This document shows positions 32,280 through 38,909 of a stretch of DNA of 38,909 nt, in pieces. A program made the translations under genes and the position numbers. The stretch is taken from NCBI GenBank assembly GCA_022768655.1, contig JALEQD010000100.1:1-38909 (forward strand). Direction: 5' to 3'. The stretch comes from Anaeroplasma sp. Its GTDB lineage: Bacteria > Bacillota_I > Bacilli_A > Acholeplasmatales > Anaeroplasmataceae. How positions within the stretch are numbered: position 1 is the first letter of the stretch; every line of letters begins with the position of its first letter. The notes under the pieces are model-generated. The model made no database searches. It had not been told where the DNA came from and saw nothing but the letters and a program-made list of their open reading frames with translations.

Positions 32280-34106
32280 ATGAGTAATATTGAACAAATG
32301 AAGAAAAGACAGCAAAAAATTAGAAATTTTTGCATTATTGCCCATATTGACCATGGAAAATCTACTCTTGCGGATAGAATACTTGAAATATGCGATTCTG
32401 TTGAGCAAAGAGAAATGCAAGAGCAATTATTAGATTCAATGGATTTAGAGCGTGAACGCGGAATAACAATTAAATTAAATGCAGTAGCATTAAAATATAA
32501 AGCAAATAATGGTATAGAATATGATTTTCATCTTATTGATACTCCTGGCCATGTTGACTTTACATATGAGGTATCAAGAAGCCTTGCTGCCTGTGAAGGA
32601 GCAATTTTAGTTGTTGATGCGACTCAAGGAGTTGAAGCTCAAACCCTAGCAAATGTTTATCTTGCTTTAGATAATAATTTAGAGATTTTACCACTTATAA
32701 ATAAAATAGATTTGCCATCTGCAGATCCAGAGCGCGCTAAGCATGAAATTGAAGATGTAATTGGTTTACCTGCATATGAAGCGGTTTTAGCATCTGCTAA
32801 AACTGGCGTTGGTGTAAGAGATATTTTAGAACAGATAGTTAATTATGTTTCACCACCACAGGGTGATTTAGAAGCACCTTGCCGAGCATTAATCTTTGAT
32901 AGTGCCTTTGATTCATATCGTGGTGTAGTAATTCTTGTCTGCGTAAAAGAAGGAATTATTAAGCGTGGAGATACTATTAAATTTATGGCAACAGGCGCAG
33001 AATATCAGGTTGTAGAATTAGGTGTAAGAACACCAAAAGAGGTTCAAAGAGAATATTTAATGGCTGGAGATGTTGGTTTTATTACTGCATCAATTAAGGA
33101 TATAAATAAGGTTCATGTTGGTGATACTATAACTACAACAGAAAATCCTGCCGAATTACCTCTTGAAGGATATAGAAAGCTTAATCCAATGGTATTCTGT
33201 GGACTTTATCCGATTGATTCAAAGCAATATCAGGATTTAAGAGATGCTTTAGAAAAATTAAAATTATCTGATGCATCACTAGTATTTGAACCAGAAACAT
33301 CCCAAGCATTAGGCTTTGGCTTTAGAACAGGCTTTTTAGGCTTATTGCATATGGATATTATTAAAGAAAGAATTTCAAGAGAATTTAATATTGAGCTTAT
33401 AGCTACTGCACCATCTGTATCATATCACGTATATTTAACTAATGGTGAGATGATTATCATCGATAATCCATCACAATTACCTGAACCTCAGGTTATAGAT
33501 AGAATTGAAGAACCGTTTGTTAGGGCAACGATTATGACACCAAGTGAATATATAGGTGCTGTAATGGATCTATGTCAAAAGAAACGTGGTTTATTTATCG
33601 ATATGCAGTATGTTGAAGAAACACGTGCTGTAATACATTATAATATTCCACTACTTGAAATTGTATATGATTTTTTTGATAAATTGAAAAGCTACACAAA
33701 GGGCTATGCATCATTTGATTATGAATTAGGAGATTATGAACCATCAAAGCTAGTAAAAATGGATATTATGCTAAATGGTGATGTTATAGATGCATTATCT
33801 ACTATTGTTCATAAGGATTTTGCTTACAATAGAGGTAAGATTTTAGTTGAAAAGCTTAAGGATATAATTCCAAGACATTTATTTGAAATACCTGTACAGG
33901 CTGTAATAAATCATAAGGTAATAGCAAGAAGTGATATTAAGGCTATGAGAAAGGATGTTTTAGCAAAATGCTATGGTGGTGATATATCTAGAAAGAAAAA
34001 GCTTTTAGAAAAGCAAAAGGAAGGAAAGAAAAAGATGAAAGCCATCGGTAGTGTTGATGTACCACAGGATGCTTTTTTAGCAATACTTTCTACTGATGAG
34101 AATTAA
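32280..34106 (+). CDS. lepA: Elongation factor 4 (LepA)
   Basis: A 608-residue translational GTPase on the ribosome. The G1 motif is AHIDHGKS (21-28), followed by RGITIKLNA (G2), DTPGHVDF (G3) and [10 protein letters not shown] (G4). The EF-G-like domains and the unique LepA C-terminal domain end in [18 protein letters not shown] and [26 protein letters not shown] chose the ATG at 32280: it has GGATGTGAT just upstream, and its product aligns with Bacillus LepA; the ATG at 32256 precedes the predicted transcript start. The last codons are part of an exact 22-base tandem duplication. Confidence 0.96.
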   Translation: MSNIEQMKKRQQKIRNFCIIAHIDHGKSTLADRILEICDSVEQREMQEQLLDSMDLERERGITIKLNAVALKYKANNGIEYDFHLIDTPGHVDFTYEVSRSLAACEGAILVVDATQGVEAQTLANVYLALDNNLEILPLINKIDLPSADPERAKHEIEDVIGLPAYEAVLASAKTGVGVRDILEQIVNYVSPPQGDLEAPCRALIFDSAFDSYRGVVILVCVKEGIIKRGDTIKFMATGAEYQVVELGVRTPKEVQREYLMAGDVGFITASIKDINKVHVGDTITTTENPAELPLEGYRKLNPMVFCGLYPIDSKQYQDLRDALEKLKLSDASLVFEPETSQALGFGFRTGFLGLLHMDIIKERISREFNIELIATAPSVSYHVYLTNGEMIIIDNPSQLPEPQVIDRIEEPFVRATIMTPSEYIGAVMDLCQKKRGLFIDMQYVEETRAVIHYNIPLLEIVYDFFDKLKSYTKGYASFDYELGDYEPSKLVKMDIMLNGDVIDALSTIVHKDFAYNRGKILVEKLKDIIPRHLFEIPVQAVINHKVIARSDIKAMRKDVLAKCYGGDISRKKKLLEKQKEGKKKMKAIGSVDVPQDAFLAILSTDEN

Positions 34107-34130
34107 TATTTCTACTGATGAGAATTAATA
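34087..34130 (+). repeat. Exact 22-base tandem duplication at the lepA stop
   Basis: TTTCTACTGATGAGAATTAA plus TA is present twice in a row (34087-34108 and 34109-34130). The first copy holds the last codons and stop of lepA. The second is non-coding and leads into the promoter of the next gene. Confidence 0.9.
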
Positions 34131-34159
34131 TTGTAGTTTTCTGCTTATTTTGATATAAT
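34131..34159 (+). promoter_or_regulatory. Promoter for the HIT gene
   Basis: TTGTAG (34131-34136), 17-base spacer, TATAAT (34154-34159) preceded by TGA, an extended -10. The -35 begins at the base after the 22-base duplication. Confidence 0.7.
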
Positions 34160-34195
34160 TATTAATATAAAAATACAATTTATGAGGTAAAAAAT

Positions 34196-34621
34196 ATGAA
34201 AAAAGAAAATTGTCCATATTGCCAACAAGGTGAATTTTTAGCTAAATTTGGTTATTTAGCATTCGAAACTGAAACTTCAGAGGTTATAGTTTTTAAAGAT
34301 CAGCATCATAAGGGTAGAGCAATAGTTGCTTATAAAAAGGACCATGTTGCTGAAATTCAAGATTTATCTGATGAAGAAAGAAATGCTTTTATGAAGGATG
34401 TAGCTGATGTAGCTAAGGCTATTCAAAAAGCATATAATCCAGATAGAATTAATTATGGTGCATATGGTGATACATTAGGTCATCTACATATCCATTTAGT
34501 TCCAAAATATAAGGATGGATTTGAATGGGGTGGAACATTTGTTATGAATACAAATGAGTATGCATCTGATGAGGAAATCAAGGAAGTTGCTGAGGCAATT
34601 AAAGCTAATTATTTAAAATAA
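34196..34621 (+). CDS. HIT-family nucleotide-binding protein
   Basis: A 141-residue HIT protein, likely a nucleotide hydrolase or transferase (Hint/Fhit superfamily). The histidine triad is HLHIH (96-100) in LGHLHIHLVPK. An N-terminal CPYC (6-9) could bind zinc with the downstream His pair at 37-38. Family members cleave AMP from adenosine phosphoramidates or dinucleotides; the substrate here is unknown. It is a monocistronic unit with its own promoter and terminator. Confidence 0.9.
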   Translation: MKKENCPYCQQGEFLAKFGYLAFETETSEVIVFKDQHHKGRAIVAYKKDHVAEIQDLSDEERNAFMKDVADVAKAIQKAYNPDRINYGAYGDTLGHLHIHLVPKYKDGFEWGGTFVMNTNEYASDEEIKEVAEAIKANYLK

Positions 34622-34627
34622 TCGTTA

Positions 34628-34662
34628 AAGCTATCGTACATTTTAGTATGATAGTTTTTTTT
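34628..34662 (+). terminator. Terminator after the HIT gene
   Basis: AAGCTATCGTAC (34628-34639) pairs with GTATGATAGTTT with G-T wobbles, and the T-run continues to 34662. Confidence 0.85.
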
Positions 34663-34712
34663 CTAAAATTTTTCGTTAATTTATTAATAAAAAATAGACT
34701 TTTTAATATTTC

Positions 34713-34741
34713 TTTATTTGAAAAAATTGGTGTGCTATAAT
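34713..34741 (+). promoter_or_regulatory. Extended -10 promoter for pulA
   Basis: TGCTATAAT (34733-34741) is a full extended -10; the -35 17 bases upstream (TTTATT, 34713) is weak. The pulA ribosome site AAGGAG follows. Confidence 0.6.
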
Positions 34742-34793
34742 ACAAATTGAAGAAAACATTACTAATAAATTTAATAAGGAGAAAAAGAAAATT

Positions 34794-37388
34794 ATGAAAA
34801 AGATTTTATCTTCGTTTTTTATTTTGCTTTTAAGCTTATTTTTATTTTCTTGTGGTGAAAAGAATGATAATGATAAGAATGAGCAATTAGACCCTGTAGG
34901 AATTACTTTTCATTATAAAAGATTTGATGATGATTATGATTCCTATGGAATATGGGTTTGGCCTGATGGTAGTGAAGGAAAACTATATTATTTTGATGAA
35001 ACAGATGATTATGGAGGATATGTAACAATTCCATTAGCTGAATTATCAAATCCGTCAAAGGTTGGATTTATAGTTAGACTTAGAAGCGAATGGGTTAAGG
35101 ATGTTGATACCGATAGATTTGCAGTTTTATCACTTTTAGAAGCTGATTCAAATGCAAATTATAATGTTTATTTAGTTACCGGAGATTCACAAATATATTT
35201 ATCTAAGGAAGGAGCAGTTACAGATATGATACAAAAATTTAATTTGATTTATAAAAATAATAATTATTATCTAGAATTTTTATTAACAAATGATTATAAG
35301 GAATATGAGATTATATATAATGATTCTATATTAGTATCAAGTAAAACTCAAACAGATGATGCAAAGGCTGAATATACTTCTAAAGGTTTATTGTATAATT
35401 TAGGAAGTACTCTTCCTGATATTACTAAGCAATTTTTGTTAAATGTAACATTTGCCACAGATAAAAAAATAAGTGAAACAGCTAATATTTCTAATATATA
35501 TATGACAGCTGGTTTTAATGAAAAATATAACTATGATGGAGAACTAGGAGCCCTATATTCTAACGAAAAAACTACATTTAGAGTTTGGTCACCTGTATCA
35601 ACTTCTATGAAGCTTAGAATATATTCAACTGGTACACCAAAATCAATGGGTGGAAGTGATATATATGAAGAATACAATATGTCTTTAAAGGATAAAGGTG
35701 TATGGGAATATGAGTTATCAGGTAATAATGAAGGCAAGTATTATACTTATGTAGTTAATAATTTCCAAGCTAAAAATCAAGAGGTTGTAGACCCATATGC
35801 AAAATCAACAGGAATAAATGGCTTACGTGGTATGATTGTTGATTTTACAAAAACAAATCCTGAAGGTTGGGAAAATGTTCAAGTATTAGATATTCCTTCT
35901 ACATCATATACTGTATATGAATGTCATATTGCTGATTTAACTTCATCATCAACATGGAATGGAACAAAGGAAAATGCCAAATTATTTACTGGTTTTTATG
36001 AAGAAAATACTACCTACACTTCAGATAATGTTACTGTTAAAACAGGTTTTGATCATATCAAGGAATTGGGTGTTAATGCTGTTCAGCTATTACCAATTTT
36101 TGATGCAGCAAATGATGAAAGAAATGGATATAAATCATTTAACTGGGGATATAATCCATTAAATTATAATTCTTTAGATGGTATATATTCTAAAAATCCA
36201 TATGATGGATATGAAAAAATAAAGGAATTTAAATCACTTATTAAGGCTTATAATGCTGCAGGTATAAATATCATTATGGATGTTGTTTATAATCATGTTA
36301 ATTCATTAGATGATAGTAATTTTAACGCATTAATGCCAGGATATTATTTCCGTTATTCTAATGGAGCACCTTCTAATGGTTCTGGCTGTGGAAATGAAAC
36401 TGCATCTAATATGCCAATGTTTTCAAAATTTATGGTTGATTCAACAAGCTTTTGGGCTTCTGAATATAAGCTTGGAGGCTTTAGATTTGATTTGATGGGC
36501 TTACATGATTTAGATACAATGGCAAAATTAGCAAAAAATCTTCATGATAATGTAAATGAAAATATTACAGTATATGGAGAACCATGGACAGGAGGTAGCG
36601 CTGCTTATCCATCAACAAAGCTTGCTGTTCAATCTAATTTAGGACAATATGAGGAATATGGCTGTTTTAATGATAAAATGCGTGATGCATTAATAAAAGG
36701 TGGAATGTGTGCTAAAACAGAAAAGGGCTGGGTTACATCTACTGAAGCTGCTTCTAGTGGTGATATTACAAACATTGTAGCTGGAGTAAAAGGTAATGTT
36801 TTATCATTTATGGCTAATTATGATACTTCAAAATGTGTAAATTATGTAACATGTCATGATAATTATACATTATATGATAGAATTAAGGCTTGTGGAATAA
36901 CAGATGAGGCTACTATAAAAAAGATGGCTATCCTTGCAAATTCAGTTGTATTTACATCTCAAGGTATTACATTTATGCAATCTGGAGAGGAAGTATTAAG
37001 AACTAAGGGCGGAAATTCTAATTCTTACAATGCATCATATCAAACTAATGAAATAAATTATTCATTAAAAATAAAAAATATTGATGTATTTAAAATTTAT
37101 CAAAAGCTTATTTCATTAAAGCAAAACACTAATTTATTTGGTTTAGATTTTGAAAAAGCTTCAAATATAGACATAACTGTTTCACCTGATAATTCTACAA
37201 TTGAATATACATTAGTTGATATAGAAAATAACAAGGAATATAAAATTATTCATGCTAATGGTTCAGTATCAAATCATACTATTAATTTAGAAGGATATAC
37301 TTTATATTTAGATACTTTAGGCTCTGAAATAGAGCTTACAGCTCAAACAGTTATTAATCCATATCAAACAATTATTGCAGTAAAATAG
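34794..37388 (+). CDS. pulA: Lipoprotein pullulanase type I
   Basis: An 864-residue secreted debranching enzyme that cuts alpha-1,6 bonds in pullulan, starch and glycogen. The signal peptide ends in a lipobox, LFSC, with Cys20 lipidated, so it is held on the cell surface. Next come a pullulanase-associated carbohydrate-binding region (about 30-125, ITFHYKRFDDDYDSYGIWVW, CBM41-like), a linker domain, a CBM48 region (about 250-335) and the GH13_14 barrel. Barrel marks are DVVYNHV, the nucleophile Asp566 in GFRFDLMG, Glu596 in YGEPWTGG and VTCHDN. A Ca-type and beta C-terminal domain ends the protein. It supplies maltodextrins that the binding protein downstream could take up. Confidence 0.93.
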   Translation: MKKILSSFFILLLSLFLFSCGEKNDNDKNEQLDPVGITFHYKRFDDDYDSYGIWVWPDGSEGKLYYFDETDDYGGYVTIPLAELSNPSKVGFIVRLRSEWVKDVDTDRFAVLSLLEADSNANYNVYLVTGDSQIYLSKEGAVTDMIQKFNLIYKNNNYYLEFLLTNDYKEYEIIYNDSILVSSKTQTDDAKAEYTSKGLLYNLGSTLPDITKQFLLNVTFATDKKISETANISNIYMTAGFNEKYNYDGELGALYSNEKTTFRVWSPVSTSMKLRIYSTGTPKSMGGSDIYEEYNMSLKDKGVWEYELSGNNEGKYYTYVVNNFQAKNQEVVDPYAKSTGINGLRGMIVDFTKTNPEGWENVQVLDIPSTSYTVYECHIADLTSSSTWNGTKENAKLFTGFYEENTTYTSDNVTVKTGFDHIKELGVNAVQLLPIFDAANDERNGYKSFNWGYNPLNYNSLDGIYSKNPYDGYEKIKEFKSLIKAYNAAGINIIMDVVYNHVNSLDDSNFNALMPGYYFRYSNGAPSNGSGCGNETASNMPMFSKFMVDSTSFWASEYKLGGFRFDLMGLHDLDTMAKLAKNLHDNVNENITVYGEPWTGGSAAYPSTKLAVQSNLGQYEEYGCFNDKMRDALIKGGMCAKTEKGWVTSTEAASSGDITNIVAGVKGNVLSFMANYDTSKCVNYVTCHDNYTLYDRIKACGITDEATIKKMAILANSVVFTSQGITFMQSGEEVLRTKGGNSNSYNASYQTNEINYSLKIKNIDVFKIYQKLISLKQNTNLFGLDFEKASNIDITVSPDNSTIEYTLVDIENNKEYKIIHANGSVSNHTINLEGYTLYLDTLGSEIELTAQTVINPYQTIIAVK

Positions 37389-37400
37389 TATACTAATCAA

Positions 37401-37450
37401 AAAAAACATCTATTTTCGAAAATATTTCGAAATTTAATAGATGTTTTTTT
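37401..37450 (+). terminator. Terminator after pulA
   Basis: AAAAAACATCTATT (37401-37414) pairs with AATAGATGTTTTTTT (37436-37450). The A-run on its left side means it could act for the minus strand too. Confidence 0.85.
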
Positions 37451-37510
37451 AGTATTTTCGCTTATAAAAAATAAAGATGTAAATATAGTGTTTTTTTTAA
37501 AAAAGTAGAA

Positions 37511-37539
37511 TTGACAAATAATTTGAAAATGTATATAAT
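37511..37539 (+). promoter_or_regulatory. Consensus sigma-A promoter for the sugar-binding lipoprotein
   Basis: TTGACA (37511-37516), exactly 17 bases, TATAAT (37534-37539). Both hexamers are perfect consensus, the strongest promoter in the window. The start would be near 37546, leaving a leader of about 185 bases. Confidence 0.9.
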
Positions 37540-37547
37540 ATAGGTAG

Positions 37548-37561
37548 TTTAAGCGTTTACA
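37548..37561 (+). promoter_or_regulatory. cre/LacI-type operator just downstream of the transcription start
   Basis: TTTAAGCGTTTACA matches the CcpA cre consensus (TGWNANCGNTNWCA) with a single mismatch at position 2. It starts about 2 bases after the predicted +1, a good place for repression by a CcpA or MalR-type protein. Confidence 0.6.
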
Positions 37562-37730
37562 ATACATAATCAACAAAAAATATGAATTTATATCAAGAAA
37601 ATTATATATTTTTGCATGATATGAAAACGCTTTTTTATCGAAAATTCTTGTTAGCGGAATCAAGATAATCAAAACCGCACATTATGTAATATTATCCAAT
37701 TTTACATGATGAATAAAAGGAGAAAATAGG
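37562..37730 (+). other. Long leader of the sugar-binding protein gene with second operator-like site
   Basis: No gene is seen. TGAAAACGCTTTTT at 37622-37635 is a second, weaker cre/LacI-like site; its AAACGCTT is the exact reverse complement of AAGCGTTT at 37551, with centres 74 bases apart. In RNA the two could pair as an 8-base stem followed by a T-run. Smaller hairpins follow: GCGG/CCGC (about 37654-37678) and ATGTAA/TTACAT (about 37684-37706). AAGGAG stands seven bases before the ATG. Confidence 0.45.
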
Positions 37731-38909
37731 ATGAAAAAATTTTTAAAAGCTATTCCTGTTTTAGGCGTTGCTGCATTAGCATTAGCTTCTTGTGGTGAAA
37801 AAGGACCTCAAGAAGAAGATTTAAGCGCTTTAAATGGTGAATACAACATTACTGTTTGGGTTTCTGAGACAAAAGGTGTTAAAGAATTAACTGAACAACA
37901 AATCGATGCATTCGAAGAGAAGCACCCTGGTATCGTTATTAACGCTACTGTTGAAGGTGTAACAGAAGCAGATTCAGCTACAAATATGATCACTTCAGTT
38001 GAAGATGGTGCTGATTTATTCTGCTTTGCACAAGACCAATTAGCTCGTTTAGTAGAAGCTAGTGCATTAAACAAGCTAGGTGAAGGTGCTGCTAAAACTG
38101 TTACAGAATTAAATGATGCTGGTGCAGTTGCTGCTGCAAAGGTTGCAGGACAATTATATTGCTACCCAATGACTTCTGATAATGGTTATTTCATGTATTA
38201 TGATAAGAGTGTTGTTAAGGCAGAACACTTAAATAGCTTAGAAGATATTATTGCTGACTGCGAAGCTGCAAATAAGATGTTCTCTATGGAACTTGAAACT
38301 TCAGCTTGGTATAATGCTGCATTCTTCTTTGCAACAGGCTGTAAGTCAAATTGGACTACAGACGCTAAGGGTGAATTCGCATCTGTTGATGATGATTTCA
38401 ATTCTGATGCTGGTGTTGTTGCATTAAAGGGTATGCAAAAACTATTAAAGTCTAAGGCATATAACTCTTCATCTTCAACTTCAGATTTCGCTGCTGCTGT
38501 ACCATCTGCAGTTGTTATTTCTGGTACTTGGGGTTCATCTGGTGCTAAAGAAGCATTAGGTGCAAATTATGCTGCTGCTAAATTACCTTCATTTACTGTT
38601 GATGGTAAAACTTATCAATTAGGTTCATTCTCTGGAAATAAATTAATGGGCTGCAAGCCTTCTACAGATGCTAAGAAAAACTCAGTTTTATCAAAGCTTG
38701 CTTTATGGTTAACAAATGAAGAAAACCAATTAAAGAGATTTGATCTAGTTGGATGGGGTCCTTCTAACATTGAAGCTCAAAAGGATGAAAAGGTTAAATC
38801 AGATGTTGCATTAGCTGCATTAGCTGCTCAATCTCCATATGCAACTCCACAAGGACAAATCCATGGTTCTTGGTGGGATATTGCTAAGACTTATGCTACA
38901 GCTGCTAAA
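37731..38909 (+). CDS. Sugar ABC transporter substrate-binding lipoprotein, 3' end cut by the window
   Basis: 393 codons are open and run off the window. The signal peptide (ALALASCGEK) has a lipobox with Cys21, so the protein is tethered outside the cell. The rest fits the maltose/maltodextrin-type (MalE-like, family 1) binding proteins: YNITVWVSETKGVKELTEQQ, DAFEEKHPGIVINATVEG, DLFCFAQDQLARLVEAS, and AQSPYATPQGQIHGSWWD near the end. The Ala-rich composition and choice of codons, higher in GC than the neighbours, suggest high expression, in line with the consensus promoter. Permease genes are expected beyond the window. The ligand is inferred as maltodextrin from the upstream pullulanase. 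Confidence 0.88.
   Translation, partial: MKKFLKAIPVLGVAALALASCGEKGPQEEDLSALNGEYNITVWVSETKGVKELTEQQIDAFEEKHPGIVINATVEGVTEADSATNMITSVEDGADLFCFAQDQLARLVEASALNKLGEGAAKTVTELNDAGAVAAAKVAGQLYCYPMTSDNGYFMYYDKSVVKAEHLNSLEDIIADCEAANKMFSMELETSAWYNAAFFFATGCKSNWTTDAKGEFASVDDDFNSDAGVVALKGMQKLLKSKAYNSSSSTSDFAAAVPSAVVISGTWGSSGAKEALGANYAAAKLPSFTVDGKTYQLGSFSGNKLMGCKPSTDAKKNSVLSKLALWLTNEENQLKRFDLVGWGPSNIEAQKDEKVKSDVALAALAAQSPYATPQGQIHGSWWDIAKTYATAAK

Noticed and set aside
35959-36162. 67-codon plus-strand open frame inside pulA
   Set aside because: It lies wholly within the pullulanase catalytic domain in another frame.
37397-37672. 91-codon minus-strand open frame after pulA
   Set aside because: It covers the terminator, promoter and operators of the binding-protein gene and has low-complexity composition.
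37562-37730. Riboswitch in the long leader
   Set aside because: No conserved riboswitch core is visible; DNA operators explain the strongest repeat better.
37808-38401. Minus-strand open frames of 67-88 codons
   Set aside because: They are shadows of the Ala/Ser-rich sugar-binding protein gene on the plus strand.
1-38909. Mycoplasma genetic code (UGA = Trp)
   Set aside because: Genes end at TGA in frame with good protein ends, Trp is coded by TGG, and RF2 with SPF is present.

Overview
The window is an AT-rich (about 30% GC by eye), gene-dense piece of a low-GC Gram-positive chromosome. It looks like a Bacilli/Erysipelotrichia/Mollicutes-relative lineage, probably an uncultured gut-type member; I cannot name a species. 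Supporting signs are the Bacillus-like blocks truB-ribF-rpsO-pnp and rbgA-rnhB, a type B RNase P RNA, lipoprotein signal peptides, Shine-Dalgarno sites of the AGGAGG type, and sigma-A promoters often of the extended -10 form. TGA is used as a stop (for example at the ends of rbgA and of the YitT gene) and an RF2 with the SPF motif is present, so the code is standard and not the Mycoplasma code. I see no insertion sequence, prophage, CRISPR array or tRNA.

Layout: 1-1892 holds the end of obg and an Lrp/AsnC regulator overlapping an aminotransferase. 1999-4632 is an overlapping prfB-yitT-recX operon. 4755-9299 is glycogen branching enzyme and phosphorylase. 9351-11835 has a membrane-anchored MutS-like ATPase convergent with a divergent HAD-like protein. 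11963-17564 is a run of an unknown membrane protein, a DNA translocase without a membrane domain, signal peptidase I, rbgA and rnhB. 17897-20794 is thyA-folA-plsC plus two small unknown membrane proteins. 20834-27132 is mutS2, a thioredoxin-like protein, thiN, a MATE exporter, truB and ribF. Then come rpsO, pnp and the RNase P RNA gene rnpB; a PadR-HAAS(DUF1700)-DUF4097 operon; lepA; a HIT protein; and finally a lipoprotein pullulanase and the start of a sugar ABC binding lipoprotein.

Alpha-glucan use is the main metabolic theme. A surface pullulanase would debranch external glucan, a binding lipoprotein would capture the maltodextrins, and phosphorylase plus branching enzyme handle intracellular glycogen. 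A LacI/CcpA-type half motif (GAAAACGYTT) is shared by the glgP and binding-protein control regions, suggesting co-regulation.

Most of the window is ordinary core genome, and I did not find an obvious new multi-gene system. The points most worth a second look are: paired identical operators around the padR promoter; a DNA translocase without its membrane domain beside an unknown membrane protein; an RbgA GTPase whose guanine-specificity motif is lost; a minus-strand terminator built into the 3' end of a convergent gene; a branching enzyme with a Lys/Thr tail; and prfB without the usual frameshift and with an odd start region.
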